From: Tieghemiomyces parasiticus
Lineage: Eukaryota; Kickxellomycota; Dimargaritomycetes; Dimargaritales; Dimargaritaceae
Assembly (NCBI GenBank): GCA_027575765.1
Contig: JANBPT010000062.1
Span: 1 to 64,000 of the forward strand
Direction of reading: 5' to 3'
Length of the DNA stretch: 64,000 nucleotides
Below the pieces are notes generated by a model that worked only from the letters and a program-made list of their open reading frames with translations, was not told the origin of the DNA and ran no database searches. Each line of letters opens with the position of its first letter. The stretch's first letter is position 1. Positions 52,977-64,000 of the stretch are shown here, piece by piece. Position numbers and translations under genes: made by a program.

Positions 52977-55230
52977 GGCGGGGCGTGGGTCGAGGGAGGA
53001 AGGGGACGGCGGCCAAATGAAGGGGGAGGTGGGGTGGGAGGAGGGAGGGCGGAATTGCAATGGAAGCGAATGCGCAATATCGCCGGCAGATGGGCGAGAG
53101 GACAATAGAGCCGTCGACGGGCGAGACTAGAAACCAAGGGTGTGGCTTGCGTCAATATCTGACACTCGTCAACAGTACAGCTAGGGGAACCGGCTAAAAC
53201 AGCGTGCCTAGCAAACCCAAACAATACAGACAACTGGTCGGCGGCGGAATGCGGGGGGGGGGAGAGCAGAGGGTCGGGCGACAAGGTGTTAACGATGATA
53301 GGGCAACAGGAAGGAGGAGGGGAGGTGGCGGGTTGAAGTGCGGACCTAGATAGGACCGATAACGCTGGTGGAGAGATAAGGAGGAGGTGCCCCTAGAGCG
53401 CGGCGGATTGGTCAGTAAGGTTGGGGCCAGTGGCGGAGAGTCGGCGGTGGAGCGGGAGGGACTAGGCTGAGGGCTAATGCGAATGAGATATTGAGGAGTC
53501 GTTAAGTGCAACCGTAGAGTTGAAATGAGCTGCGAGAATGGCTGGTGGAAGGGTCGGCGCCTTTGACAGAGGCGATGTGCAGTAAGTTCGACGGATGGCC
53601 GAAGGGTCGAAGTGGCAGTCCGATGTGCGAAGGACGATGCAAGCAAAAAGAGGCTGGCGGGAAAGTGTGCGGAGCGAAATGGAGCCGTGTGTAGCCGGGA
53701 GTTGGGTGTACTGGTTACGGCTGTCGATCTATGCTCCGCCGTTGGCTCCTCCCTTCGTCCTCGTTACCACCTCAAAAAAAAAGCTTCCGCCAACCAGATA
53801 CCTGCGTCTGGCCACAGGAGGCTGGGGGGTGGGACGAGCATAGAGCGCGGCACGGCGGCAGAGGGCAAAGGATATTGGCCGGCTTGCGCCTGGTCGCACA
53901 AAGTGGAGGGAGGAGGATTCTCTCAAAGACGTCAGAGAAAGGAGAGGCGGTAGGTCCACAAAGCTCAAATCTACAGAGCAATGGGCGAGGTTCTAATGTG
54001 CTCGGTCACGCGCTACTGCGGGGCCATACCGACGCGGGCGGGACATGGCCGCCCCACCTAGGGGGCCAACCCAGACGGCCATCATAACAACCTTCCGCTT
54101 ATGCTTCTCTAGAACTGGCCGCTGGGTAAGCTCACCCAGGTACTCATGACCCCCGCCAACCAGTCCAAGGATAGGCCGAAAGCTATGCAGCCCAAGCCGG
54201 AGGGGCATCCTAAGGGCCATACCGGGCCACGGTGTGTGTGTGCACCTCTTTTATACTAACCTCATGTCCTCCATCTAGTGCCGGCAATTGTGCAACCGGT
54301 GACGATAGCAGCCCCTCGCACTTCCTGTCCCATACCGATGCCTCCGAATCTAAATATAGGACCTGGCGTTCACTATCCGATGGCCACAGTCTCTTATAAT
54401 AATGGCGTCCCCCCCACTCACTCCAGCCACCCGCTATCTCGGAACCCACCATCTGCCAGATACCGTTTGTCACTGTAGCGCTCTACAATTTGTCGATGCC
54501 ACCGTTCCTCACGGCCTGAGAGGAAAGACACAGCGGTCGGCCCCGATTAACCCCGCCATTTACACTGGGCCAACTAGATGAGGGAGGGTTCCCGGCGGCG
54601 AGGGGTTTAAAGAAGCGGAAGGCCTTTCGGTACCAAGGGTTCCGGTTTCATACTCGAGTCTGCTGGTCCCCACCACGGACAGCGAAGTGGCAGTTCACTG
54701 ACGGGCCACTGACCTTCGTGTACCACACAAGACCTATGGCTGTCTGTCCATTCATTTAAACTTCGCTTCGACCTACCACGCCTTCCCAATTGCATTAGAC
54801 CTCCTCCCTTCCCCTCAAGGTTGCATCACCCTGCTCTCCTGTTAACACTTCACTGGCCGTAGTGTCACACCATCTGTACGCCCGCTCCCATAGTATCCGA
54901 CCAAGCTTGGGCTGACGGGAGGTATCACAGCCTTCCCTTTTCAATTTTCTTATACAGGCCCAACCTCCACGGCGCCGTTGAAAAAAAACCGCACCCTAAG
55001 TATTCGGCTACAGATTTGATCGTATATAATCATTGTAGATTCGCACCTATTTGCCTATCCGTTCACGCATACCTCACTCTTTTTGCTATTGACGCTTACC
55101 AGGGCTACCGTTGACCGCCGGCCTCTTAAGTTATATAACGAATCACTGCCCGACACTCTTACACGTTTCCTTGGATCTTGGTTTTCATATTTGCATCCAA
55201 AAACCAAACCAGAGTAAAAGACCTTCCACC
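52977..55230. other. divergent intergenic region
   Basis: This 2.25-kb region lies between the SLY41-like gene (minus) and the secreted F-box gene (plus). 52977-53700 is C/T-rich on the minus strand and is probably transporter promoter and leader. No further gene was recognised. Confidence 0.5.
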
Positions 55231-56839
55231 ATGAAGTGGCCTCTAGTTCTTAGCACCGGCTTGGCCTTATTTTACTCCTTGGCCGAGGCCATTCCAGTTA
55301 ACCAGAAGGGACTCACCGGTCTTCCGGCGGAGTTAGGCCATCTTATCTGTGAGCACCTCAGCTACCAAGAGATGAACCAACTCAAAAGGGCCTGTCGATC
55401 CACGCACTACATGGCGTCAACTATGATGAATAGCCAAGACCACAAGGTAGGTACCAGTGAACAACACAAAAAGGGAACTACATGTCAGACACTAGTGGAG
55501 GGAGGCTCGCTCGTCTTGTCGTATGGCTATCCCGAGCGGTGTTTGTAAAGTACATAATTCCGACCGCGTCATGTTAACCTCTCCTCACCAACCACTTCGT
55601 CGCAACACGAATGATTTCCTACCACCCTCACCTCTCCCCGACCCTTAGGCTCTCGACGACTACGCAGGTATTCTGCACGCTGCCCTGCCTGTGACCCCCG
55701 ACTATTCAACCCAACCCCACCCCAGCCCCCGATTCTTATCCCGCGTGATCCAGACGATACGTGAAACCTTCTATACCCCAGACCGAACGTCACCGCCTCC
55801 GATCCCCCTCGCCCTTCCATCAACGCACCTTCGGCCCGTCCTGGAGCCCCTTATTAGGGCCCTATTCTACCCGGAATTTATCGTCCGGGCCATGTACAAG
55901 TATGGGATCACACCCTTGGGGAACTACGACCAGAACAGGATGGAAATGGTATGGGAGGACTACCCGCGTCGCAACGAAAATTATGGTGACCAACATACGG
56001 CGAAGCCGGAGAACCCGCGACGGCACGAGGACTGGTTTTTCCGGTTCGGACAAGAGTCAGGGGTCCTGTCCGCCCAGTTCATTGCCGCTCTGCCGGAGAG
56101 CCGGCGTATCAACGATCAAGCCAGGCCGATCACTCTCACCTCTGCACCCCTACGTACGGCCCTGGAGCAGGATCCCATGGCCGCTGCCCTGCAGAGTGGC
56201 CACACCCCGTTCCTGATCAGCCTGACTAAATACCTCACCGCTCCAGGGTTCGAAATGACTCTACAGGAGCTACTGCCACAGGTGATCCCGCCGGCCCATC
56301 TTGAATTGGCCCGTAAGTTTCTTCTACCCAGCTCTAGCCTCGAGTCCAACCTAAACCATCTGATCCAAACCCATGTCCCAAGAGCCATGGTGGCGGGACT
56401 CGCTGGGCTGGGTCACCTTCAGCTGCTGCACGATTTTATCGCCGCGTACGACCCCAGAGGCACTCGACACCTGGCCGTAACTAACCCAGTCAGTAAGGGT
56501 CCAGAACCCGTTGACATTCTGCACCCGTGGCTGGTTACTGCTGCCGTCGCGGCCGCCCAGGCTAACCAGATGGGGGTTCTCAAGGCCCTGGATTCACTGC
56601 TCCCTAACAATGAACGCCAGATGGCGCTGACCGCGGTGATCAACCTTAAGTGGTGGGAGGCCAAGGACCACCTATGTAGCCTACGTAGTTACACTGGCTC
56701 ACAGTGTGCGACTAAAAGTGAGGGGTACATTGCATACGGGGCACAGGCTGGTCGCTACTTTGACAACTACGGTCCGGTGTATTTTAGAAGAAACATAGGC
56801 ATCTCCTACCACCACTACGGGCCCATGCATGGTGATTAG
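55231..56839 (+). CDS. predicted secreted F-box protein
   Basis: Two exons are inferred, 55231-55446 and 55649-56839, with a phase-0 intron (donor GTAGGT, acceptor CCCTTAG). They encode 468 residues. The start is in a CCACCATG context. Residues 1-20 form a good signal peptide (basic Lys, hydrophobic LVLSTGLALFYSL, small residues AEA before Ile-Pro). An F-box-like motif follows at once, about residues 28-62: GLTGLPAELGHLICEHLSYQ and then LKRACRSTHY, fitting the LPxEL...I...L...L...C pattern. The remaining 400 residues show no recognised repeat or domain; the end is rich in Tyr and His. F-box proteins normally recruit substrates to cytosolic SCF ubiquitin ligases, so secretion is odd for the fungus itself. 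It would make sense for an effector acting in another cell. Function is inference; the gene model is strong. Confidence 0.85.
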
Positions 56840-57159
56840 GTGAGAGTATAGGCTGGGCTGGACACCTCACTGACATTACCTTACCTAGACCCCTCTACCT
56901 TGAAGGCAGGCCATCTTCCTCCACGACACTGTGTATAATAAACATTAAAATGCACCTAGCCATCTAGAGTACTGCTGATGAGATGCTTAGCAAAACCTAC
57001 AGAACATAAAGTGGGCTAAACGTCGAGAAAAAAAGGGGTGGGGTTGATTATATATTATAAACAAAAATGCGGTAGAATGATATGAGGGAACAGAGAGTGA
57101 TAGGACGTGAATTTCCAATCAACAGTGATTATAAACTTTTTTTTTAAAAAAAAGGTAAT
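56840..57159. other. convergent intergenic gap
   Basis: An AT-rich 320-bp gap between two 3' ends, with an AATAAA-like stretch (about 56937-56943) and A/T homopolymers near 57138-57153 that suit polyadenylation regions for the two converging genes. Confidence 0.5.
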
Positions 57160-58419
57160 TTACACGGGGGAGGGCACGCGACAGTAATCGACCGACCGAT
57201 CATTCCGCGGGGACCGACGAGTGGGACCTACCCGGCCGAGCCGGAGGTCAAGTCCGTCCATCCAAGCTACCATCCGGGGGACGCCGTTGTTAAGGATCCG
57301 TGGGGTGAACATGGCGTGGTTCCACTGGGCGGCGTCCAAGTCCGGCCCATGGAGGTGGTCTGGGCCGAACCCCGCGGGGGTGTCGATCTGGTCCAGTTTC
57401 TCGTCAAACTCCACCGGACCATCGTCGGCCGCGGTAGGGGTCAGACCACCCATCTGAATCACCGTCTTGTCGTTGCCATGTAGGGTGGTCTCGGGTGACA
57501 TGGTGCAAGGCGAAGGTCGGAAGCCTGATTCAGAGGGACCGGCAGTACTACAGGGCGAGTCCTCGGCGGTATAGCCTTTGGCCATCGCGGGGCGGTTGTC
57601 ACTGTCGTTCATGGGCAGACACCCCGGGGACCGCCACACGGAGGGTCGGCTGGCAAAGCCGGTGAACGAGTCCGTGTACGGTAGGAGGCCGTAGTGGTAC
57701 AGGGAGGCGCGTTCCAGGCCGTAAAAGTAGAGGCTGAACATGGCGTAGGTGAAGAAGATGGCGATGAGCACGTCGATGGTGTAGTGCAGGTGGCTGAGTA
57801 AGATCATGGAGATACCCGCGGCGGTGTGACAGAACGAGAACCAAATGATGGCGCGATGGCGGGTGTGAATCCGCCATAGCAGGAAACAGCTGCACAGAAT
57901 AACAGTATGGCCCGAGTAGATGTTGTCGGAGCAGGTGCGCGACAGAGTGGCGGCCAGCTTGAGGCCGAGCATGAGCATCTCCCAGGTGGAGTGGGCGGTG
58001 GGCGGTATGCACTCCAGCGGACTGGGCGCCGTGGTCACGATGAGGGTGAAACCGCGGAAGAAGTAGAGCGTGCCCAGCATCCACACCAGCCGCCGCAGAA
58101 ATATGACGCGGTTGCGCCAGTGCTGGATGAGGATCATATTGCCCACGATGACAAAGGCCAGCGACGCGAGGACTAGGTTGTCGGCGATTCGGTAGTCCGG
58201 GAAGTACGGCAGATAATCGAAGGTCAGGTCCTCTAGCTTGGGGGCCTCGCGCTTCCAACGCCGGTCGGAGAAAATCTGCATAAACACCATGAAGTAGACC
58301 ACCGCCAGTAGGTAGGCGACGGCCGCGGCGAATCGTATCACCTCCCCGCGACTAATTTCGACAGGGGCCCTGGCTAGGTGCCGGAGTAACCGGTCAAGGT
58401 AGGCGCGAAGCGGCGCCAT
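57160..58419 (-). CDS. sphingomyelin-synthase-like PAP2_C membrane enzyme
   Basis: A single exon of 419 residues. The start is MAPLRAYLDR at 58417-58419; the open frame extends a little further but only to a GTG. Six hydrophobic segments are visible, with a first one around 30-55. The family motifs are RRLVWMLGTLYFFRGFTLI, CSDNIYSGHTVIL and SHLHYTIDVLIA. His171, His212 and Asp216 correspond to the His-His-Asp triad of sphingomyelin synthases and related ceramide phosphotransferases, which move a phospho-head group from a phospholipid to ceramide in Golgi or plasma membranes. Which head group is used cannot be told from sequence. Residues from about 250 on are a hydrophilic, probably cytosolic tail. 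No N-terminal SAM domain is present. It converges on the F-box gene and has a pyrimidine-rich upstream stretch. Confidence 0.88.
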   Translation of the reverse strand: MAPLRAYLDRLLRHLARAPVEISRGEVIRFAAAVAYLLAVVYFMVFMQIFSDRRWKREAPKLEDLTFDYLPYFPDYRIADNLVLASLAFVIVGNMILIQHWRNRVIFLRRLVWMLGTLYFFRGFTLIVTTAPSPLECIPPTAHSTWEMLMLGLKLAATLSRTCSDNIYSGHTVILCSCFLLWRIHTRHRAIIWFSFCHTAAGISMILLSHLHYTIDVLIAIFFTYAMFSLYFYGLERASLYHYGLLPYTDSFTGFASRPSVWRSPGCLPMNDSDNRPAMAKGYTAEDSPCSTAGPSESGFRPSPCTMSPETTLHGNDKTVIQMGGLTPTAADDGPVEFDEKLDQIDTPAGFGPDHLHGPDLDAAQWNHAMFTPRILNNGVPRMVAWMDGLDLRLGRVGPTRRSPRNDRSVDYCRVPSPV

Positions 58420-61400
58420 CTTGCACGCGTACGGGAGGATGGGGTGGTTGGGGGCGGGGATGGGGGGCACAAGGTGGGGGTCGTCAGGCTGAGGCTGGGT
58501 AACCGGGTGGGGTAAGCAGTGCAGGTATGGATATAGGACACGTGTAAGTTAACTAGCGGAGCTGGAAAAGCGGGAACTGGGTAGATACAGGGCTAGTTCA
58601 AGTGACTTCGTGGGACCGTAGGCACCTTCAAATATGGAGGAGGAGGAGAGACCAAGGTCGGGTTGTCTCATCTGGAGAGACGAACGGGGTCGCTCTGTCC
58701 GCCATTCAATGGCCCGCTCCGAAACGGACAGGGAGGCGTGCGGGGTCTCAACCAGCAGGGTCTGAGCCGTGCAGAGCCTTCCTCCAACCTCCGACACCCT
58801 GGAAGGCTAAGCTTACCTTCAATATCTATCGGCGGAGCGGGAAGGCGGACAACGTGCACTGGGCTCCGGCACAGTAGTAAGGGGCTTCGATAAGGCACGG
58901 CACGCGAGCTGCGAACACGTTGCGAGGGCGGCTAGGTTACGATAAAGTCGAGGCGTGGGGTGGACGGAGCGGAGAAAGCGAGGCGAGTCCGCAACGCGGG
59001 TCTCCGGGTGATAAAGGCGGTAGGGCGAGTGAGGAAAGAAAAGCGGACAATAGGGAGCCGAGCTGGGCGGGCGGGAGGGCCTGCGCGTCGGAGCAGAGTG
59101 GCAGAGTGAGGACGAGCCAAAACAAGGGTGGGAGGAAAGAAAAAAGGTGCCAGGGAGATGGGGGATGCTGCCCGTCGCATAAGGCCTACGGATATAGTAC
59201 TGTTAGACGGGCTGTATCGGCGAGGAAGCAACGGGGCTGCAGTAGCGCTTTGGGCACACTGGGCGAGCGAATGCAGAGGTCTCAGTGGTCGGGGAGGAGT
59301 TTGAAGTGGGCGGCAGTCGGAGGGCGGGGACTGGTGTGGTTTATAAGTGCAGAGGGGGAGCAGCCAAGGGTGAGAAAGATAATGGTGGAACGGAACGAGA
59401 AGATCAACCGCGGCGTACGGACAATCGTACCAAAAGCGAACCTGTGCCTGTGCTTCGGGAGGGGCGCTCCATTTATATCGCAGCGGACCTTAGCCGTCAA
59501 CAGGTACAACAGCGGTGGGGGAAAATGGAGTCGGCAGTGTGGGGGACGTGGGCAGTGGCGGGTGGGGTGGGGGAAACTAGGCGTGGGGTAGGAAAAGTGG
59601 GCCGATACACCGTGCTGCTGCTACGACGGTGGGGCGGGCCTTAATGCGGGTGGCCTGTTCAAGCAGGCACCAGACCGGCCAGGGGCAGTCGATCCACTAG
59701 TGTTTCAGGAGAAGGAAATAAAGGAGGCGGGGAAGACTGGGCGCCTTGGCCATGTGTCAATGTAGAGCTGGCCCTGGGTGCAAGTAAAAGAAGGAGAAAC
59801 GGCGACATGGCGCCTACCAGCTATTAAAGGCAGCCGTCCAAATTGGCCAAAGGCCCTAGGCGTGGAGGCTGGGAGCCTGCCATGTCGACCGGCTGACCCT
59901 TCCAGGCTCGGAAGGGTGGTCCGAGTCGACCCACTCCCACCGTTCTATCCCCCCTCCTAAGGCCTAGCTGGCATGCTGCTCACCTCTGGATGTTATTGTC
60001 TTGTGGTGCCGATGCGTCCTGTAGCTGGCTAGATGGCTCGGCTGCCAAGGGCTGTAACGTTGCACGGACGTCTTGCCCTTCACTGACTGACAGGCCCTCC
60101 CCACCACCCAATCTTTGGCCACGATGGCCGTACTACGGACGGTAATATCGTGCCAACTATGCTTAGCCTATCTCGACAGCAGTGACACGTCGACATCACT
60201 CGGGCAGCCGGATGGACGCTGGTGCCAGGCTGTCCACCGCCGTGTCTTATACCACGTACAATTGTCATACAGGCCCGTCCACTTTGGGCCCTTCACGACC
60301 TAGAAAACATTCGTCTGGACTGGCCCGGTAGAAGGTTTTGGCGCGTTAATCCCTAAATAGCTCATCATGGCGGGGCTAGCTACCTGACTGAGAGGTAGGG
60401 TTAAAGGAGCTCCGCCCCCACAACGATTGGAGAGATGGTTGGCGGGGGCAGAGTGAACAGGCGGGCAATAGGGGAGTTAGTGGGACGACGATGGCGAGGC
60501 TAGGTGATTGGCCTTTAACCAGAATATAACCAACTCCCTTCTTTCCCCACGCCAGCCAATCCAACCGCCCCGCTATTTAGGCTCGCAGTCCAGCCTAGGA
60601 CGATCCCAAAAGGTTGTGGAGCTGGCGTTGCATCCCCTACCTTTCTCTCCCGCACCGTAGGGCCATCCGCCGGGCTTACCCACCTCGCAAGTATGTCGCC
60701 CTTGGCCGAGGATGGCCGTGGGCCACCCCAGTAGGGCCTGCCAAGATGGGTGTCCTAGATGGAAGGGGATGCGTTGACGGCAGAGATGATGCAAGCAGCC
60801 GCCAAACACTCTGCAATTGCTTAGCAGACTACAGTCCCCCCCCCACATGCCGAATAGTTTCCGCACTTCTGCATTATACGCACGACAGCGGCACTGCATT
60901 TCTAGGCCCATATAGCTGGGCGGCTTTGACCTTGAGACGTAGCGAGAGGTTTCCGCCACTTCCCAGGCCACCTGTTGCCGTCCCGCTGTGTATTATAGAT
61001 GCTGGGAATTTCATGCAACAACACTTCGCTGGTAATGCGGCCGCCGGCAAGCTTCGGACCGAGTCCAATGCCTTTTTAGCCACCCGTGACAACCGGTTTA
61101 TTTTTAGGATAGGTACTGCACTGTTGTGGTTTCTAATCACATTTGCCTTAGTGTTGGAATGCTATTGGACGCCGTCAAGCGCACAGATCATAGCGGTAGA
61201 GACCCCAGTCCCTAGGACGTCAGAAAAGCTGGGCCGGACACACAGGGAGAGTGGCGGAGCAGGTGCACTCTCAGGAGCTTCCACCACGTCATAGCGTTCA
61301 CATTCCATCCAGCCCCCCACTCCTCCCTCTTAACTCTGGGCTACAACCGGTGCTCTCTCTCTCTTTCCGAATCAGTAGTAGCTTTCCACAGCGCCGGTCG

Positions 61401-61999
61401 GATAAAGACTTCGCTAGGACTCTGTGCCCTGCGCACCTGAACAGCCCCTGTTCCGCTGCTCGCTGGCCTGGCCGGGTAGCCCATAACTTTCCAGATGCAG
61501 GATAGGTATGTCCATTACTGTTCTCGCTGCTCTAAAAAGCAGGCCGCCCCCTCCCACTCCATTGATTCCCAATGCTCGCCCATATCGCCGGTATCTGCCA
61601 TCCCACATGAGGAGATGCGCAAGGCCGGTGAATCGCATCGTCTTGTGACGCCCTGCTGCTTTCAAACGCAGAGCTGGGTAGCATTCCCGAAGATGGTTCC
61701 GCCCTGACCCTGACCCGCCACACCCCCCCTCGATTACACCGAATCGACCGAACAGGGGTCCGGTGTGCATGCATTTTCTTCTGCTTTTATTCACCAGTTG
61801 GGACATGGCCCATCGCCCCCCGTCTCAGCCGGTATATGGCACATGTAGATTATTCCAGATACAGCCAACGGTAGGGGTCGTATGACAGCGGCTGATGAAT
61901 CACCCTGATCGGCCTCTTTATGGCCGTCCGTCCGCAGTGCTAATCCTAGCAGCAGCCGTATCTGGTTACCTCTACCGTTCCTTGCCTCTTTTCCCTCAG
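58420..61999. other. 3.6-kb region without a recognised gene
   Basis: 58420-59650 is C/T-rich on the minus strand, probably promoter and leader of the SMS-like gene. The rest has short frames. One plus-strand frame around 60990-61290 contains a possible membrane segment (FRIGTALLWFLITFALVLEC) but no recognised family or start. It could contain upstream exons of the frame ending at 62130. Confidence 0.4.
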
Positions 62000-62130
62000 A
62001 AAACTACCCCGAGGCACTTCCAGCACCCGATTTAGTAACGGGCATAAAGTCACCACGGGGGGGGACCGATGCTGCGTATAAGCTGTTGCATCAGGCCAAG
62101 CGCTTAGCCAGTGGCGCCGACCCGAAGTAG
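62000..62130 (+). CDS. possible 3'-terminal exon of an unrecognised gene
   Basis: After a pyrimidine-rich acceptor (TTTTCCCTCAG, ending 61999) a 43-codon frame runs to TAG at 62128-62130. It includes NYPEALPAPDLVTG and YKLLHQAKRLASGADPK and looks like an acidic-to-basic helical C-terminus. No upstream exon or start was established and no family recognised. If real, its stop lies five bases from the stop of the convergent TRS20 gene. Confidence 0.25.
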
Positions 62131-62135
62131 TTGCC

Positions 62136-63377
62136 TCACAGCAAATGACGCCGGGCCAGGGACTTCACCCGGATATCAAACGGTGCGGAGGTGATAGGCG
62201 TGTTGATCATGTAGAACGGATTACACAGTATCTGCATGTTTCGAATGAAAAAAGGAAGGGCGACGTGTCAGTAGATAGGTTAGAAAATGGGTTGGGTGCA
62301 CGGGGAAAGTGTCCAGGCCCTGGGCGTATCCCCCCCGGTCCGGAGGGTCTCTAGCGCGTTAGTGGGAAAGAGTGGCGTCCGACGGTGGCACAAAAAAGGG
62401 GTGGGGGGAGATGCGACTCACTTTGATATATAGCTCATGGCACTCAATGAAGAACTGCCGGATGCTGTCGTCAGCCTTGTTGTCATGGAGGAGGATGAAT
62501 CGGATATCTGAAGTCAAGTAAAGGTAATATCGAATAAAATGTGAAGTCAGAGGTTCATGCGCTGCGTGGTTACTACCCAGTGGTTAGGCCCGGTGAGGCG
62601 AGGTGTACCCTACTAATTTGTTCAGCAGTTGTTGGTTGCCTTCAGTACCGAAATAGCCGACGGCCCAGCGTGCACAACCTCATCTTTTATCATCTAATGT
62701 GAAGACTACCCCCATCCTCCTCCTCGGGTGGCCACCTTCGTCGAAATGGGGACTGCTACAACTAACTTACTGCTCGGGGTTACGTAACAGGATACGTTCA
62801 ATTCGTTGTACTTGTCAACCGTCCGGAGATAGCTGTAGGCAAGTCGGTAACACAGATTCGTATTGTGATGTTGACGATGTGGTTAGCTAGTTGCTACATA
62901 AGCGCTTAGACAACCAGATGGTCGGGTGGGTATTTTTCTCGCAAGAGGGCCCGTCTTTGAGACATAAAATCCGCCTAGCACTGACTTACAGGTCGTTGGT
63001 GGCGCACACGGCCTCGTCAATGATGTCTAGAGCGGCATGGGCGACGAACTGGTTCAGGTAGCGGGCCTCCTCTTTCTAGTGGGTAGAACGGAAGGCCAGT
63101 AAGGGGATGGGGGGTCAAAACCAGGATATCATAGTAGGTTGGTTAGCTGAAGTATCCCGGCAGGCCGTCACATCTGCCCAGGCAGATGGGCTAGCTTTGC
63201 CAGTGAATTTCTAACTTGTATGGGTCCGACTAGTTAGCCATTGCGAGGGCCCTGGTCCAATCTCACTCGTCCTACCTTGGCACTGGGAGCCGTGTCCTTG
63301 AACTGTAGGCCGAGCTCGGACTCGTAGAGCGGAGTGTCGTCGGTCCCGACGATGACGAAGTAATATACATGGCTCAT
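62136..63377 (-). CDS. TRS20: TRS20/TRAPPC2 (sedlin), TRAPP complex subunit
   Basis: Five small exons are inferred: 63377-63276, 63075-62990, 62832-62771, 62507-62422 and 62231-62136. All phases match and the product is 143 residues, against about 140 in human sedlin. TRAPPC2 is a longin-fold core subunit of the TRAPP complexes, GEFs for Ypt1/Rab1 acting in ER-to-Golgi and Golgi traffic. Landmarks in exon order are MSHVYYFVIVGTDDTPLYES; YLNQFVAHAALDIIDEAVCA; LYLRTVDKYNELNVSCYVTP; IRFILLHDNK with IRQFFIECHELYIK; and NPFYMINTPI with FDIRVKSLARRHLL. All fit sedlin, not its paralogue TRAPPC2L. Exons are only 62-102 nt, so the gene is invisible to plain reading-frame scans. Confidence 0.93.
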
Positions 63378-64000
63378 GGCGGCACGTGCACAGGGTGGGT
63401 CAATGTAAAGGGCGTGGAGTTGACTATGCAGATGGGAGTTAGGGGAGCGCTAGTACAGGTTGAACGACCAAGTGTCCCCGCTGTGCTGGATGCGAAGGAA
63501 GATTAGGGCTGAAGAATGCGCACTCCGCATGCATGCTTGTCCGGCTAGGCTGGCTGTACATATCCACCAAGAGCATCGACTTGGCCCTTCCCAGTTACAC
63601 TGGCTTATCCTTGCCACCAGTACACCACGTTGGTTAGGAGATAAAAGCGACCGAGTCTCTGACGGCCCCGGCAATCACGGTCCCGAGGGACCACGTGTAT
63701 TGGTGTAGTAGACTCGATCGGACATAGCGTCGATGACCCGGGGGGACCAGGTCCCATTTATGAAATTTGTTCCTTCAATTATTCGATAGGCTTGGGTAAT
63801 AGTATCTGGGAGTCGAGAGGCGTACCAAATTAGCATCATTCCGTCGCTACAGCAGAACTTCCCTCGCCACAGGGGGGGGCGCTAGATGCCAAGGCGCCTC
63901 GGTTACTTCAGCCCTAGGTTGCGCCACGCCAAGTCCACGTCGGCTTTACGGCTACGCCGTAGTTAACCTTCAGCCTTTCTGCAGACGATCCAACGCCCCT
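63378..64000. other. right edge, nothing recognised
   Basis: Upstream flank of TRS20, presumably its promoter. Only short frames are present. A small inverted motif, GGCTTTACGGCTACGCCG, occurs near 63942-63959. No gene was supported before the window ends. Confidence 0.4.

Noticed and set aside
60614..61294. A 226-codon plus-strand frame with one hydrophobic stretch
   Set aside because: No supported start, no recognised domain, and much of the N-terminal half looks like translated non-coding DNA.
1..64000. CRISPR arrays, bacterial operons, ribosome binding sites or prophage genes
   Set aside because: No regularly spaced repeats or bacterial gene sets were seen. The spliced genes and eukaryotic protein families show this is nuclear eukaryotic DNA.

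Overview
The window looks like nuclear DNA of an early-diverging fungus. It is GC-rich, has GT-AG introns of roughly 100-460 bp, and splits conserved genes into as many as six exons. The proteins are clearly fungal or opisthokont (SNU13, RRP8, TRS20/TRAPPC2, SLY41-like, glyoxalase II, CZIB, RPAIN-like, BTG/Tob, FERRY3/C12orf4, sphingomyelin-synthase-like). BTG/Tob, FERRY3 and a secreted F-box protein together fit a zoopagomycete or mucoromycete-grade fungus better than an ascomycete. That placement is inference, since no marker here fixes a species. Exon structures were assembled by eye from reading frame, splice sites and phase.

Left flank (1-17.3 kb): a 5'-partial LITAF-like gene converges on a coiled-coil gene that may be CENP-U/Ame1-like. 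A four-exon glyoxalase II gene with a mitochondrial-type first exon converges on CZIB. Then come tRNA-Ala(AGC), SNU13 (first coding exon is only the start codon), six-exon RRP8, about 2.8 kb with no recognisable gene, and a three-exon aldo-keto reductase of the potassium-channel beta-subunit type.

Centre (17.4-40.8 kb): a very large imperfect inverted duplication. Two arms of about 6.35 kb (17357-23688 and 34399-40769) flank a 10.7-kb spacer. Each arm carries one intact 906-residue secreted subtilase, preceded by about 3.4 kb of arm with no convincing gene. The two proteases are nearly identical at their C-terminal ends but differ in dense patches inside the catalytic domain. The spacer holds one clear gene, a BTG/Tob family protein, plus a run of perfect hairpins next to the left arm and possible relic coding DNA.

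Right flank (40.8-64 kb): RPAIN-like gene, about 5 kb without a recognised gene, a two-exon 999-residue FERRY3/C12orf4 homologue with an apparent UBA-like segment, an SLY41/TPT-family transporter, a predicted secreted F-box protein, a sphingomyelin-synthase-like enzyme, and a five-exon TRS20/TRAPPC2 gene. There is no operon-like organisation. Several themes recur: membrane traffic (TRS20, SLY41-like, FERRY3, possibly LITAF-like), RNA biology (SNU13, RRP8, BTG/Tob, tRNA) and secretion (two subtilases, the F-box protein).

The best candidate for something new is the inverted protease duplication with its mosaic divergence and hairpin-bearing differences. The secreted F-box protein is second.
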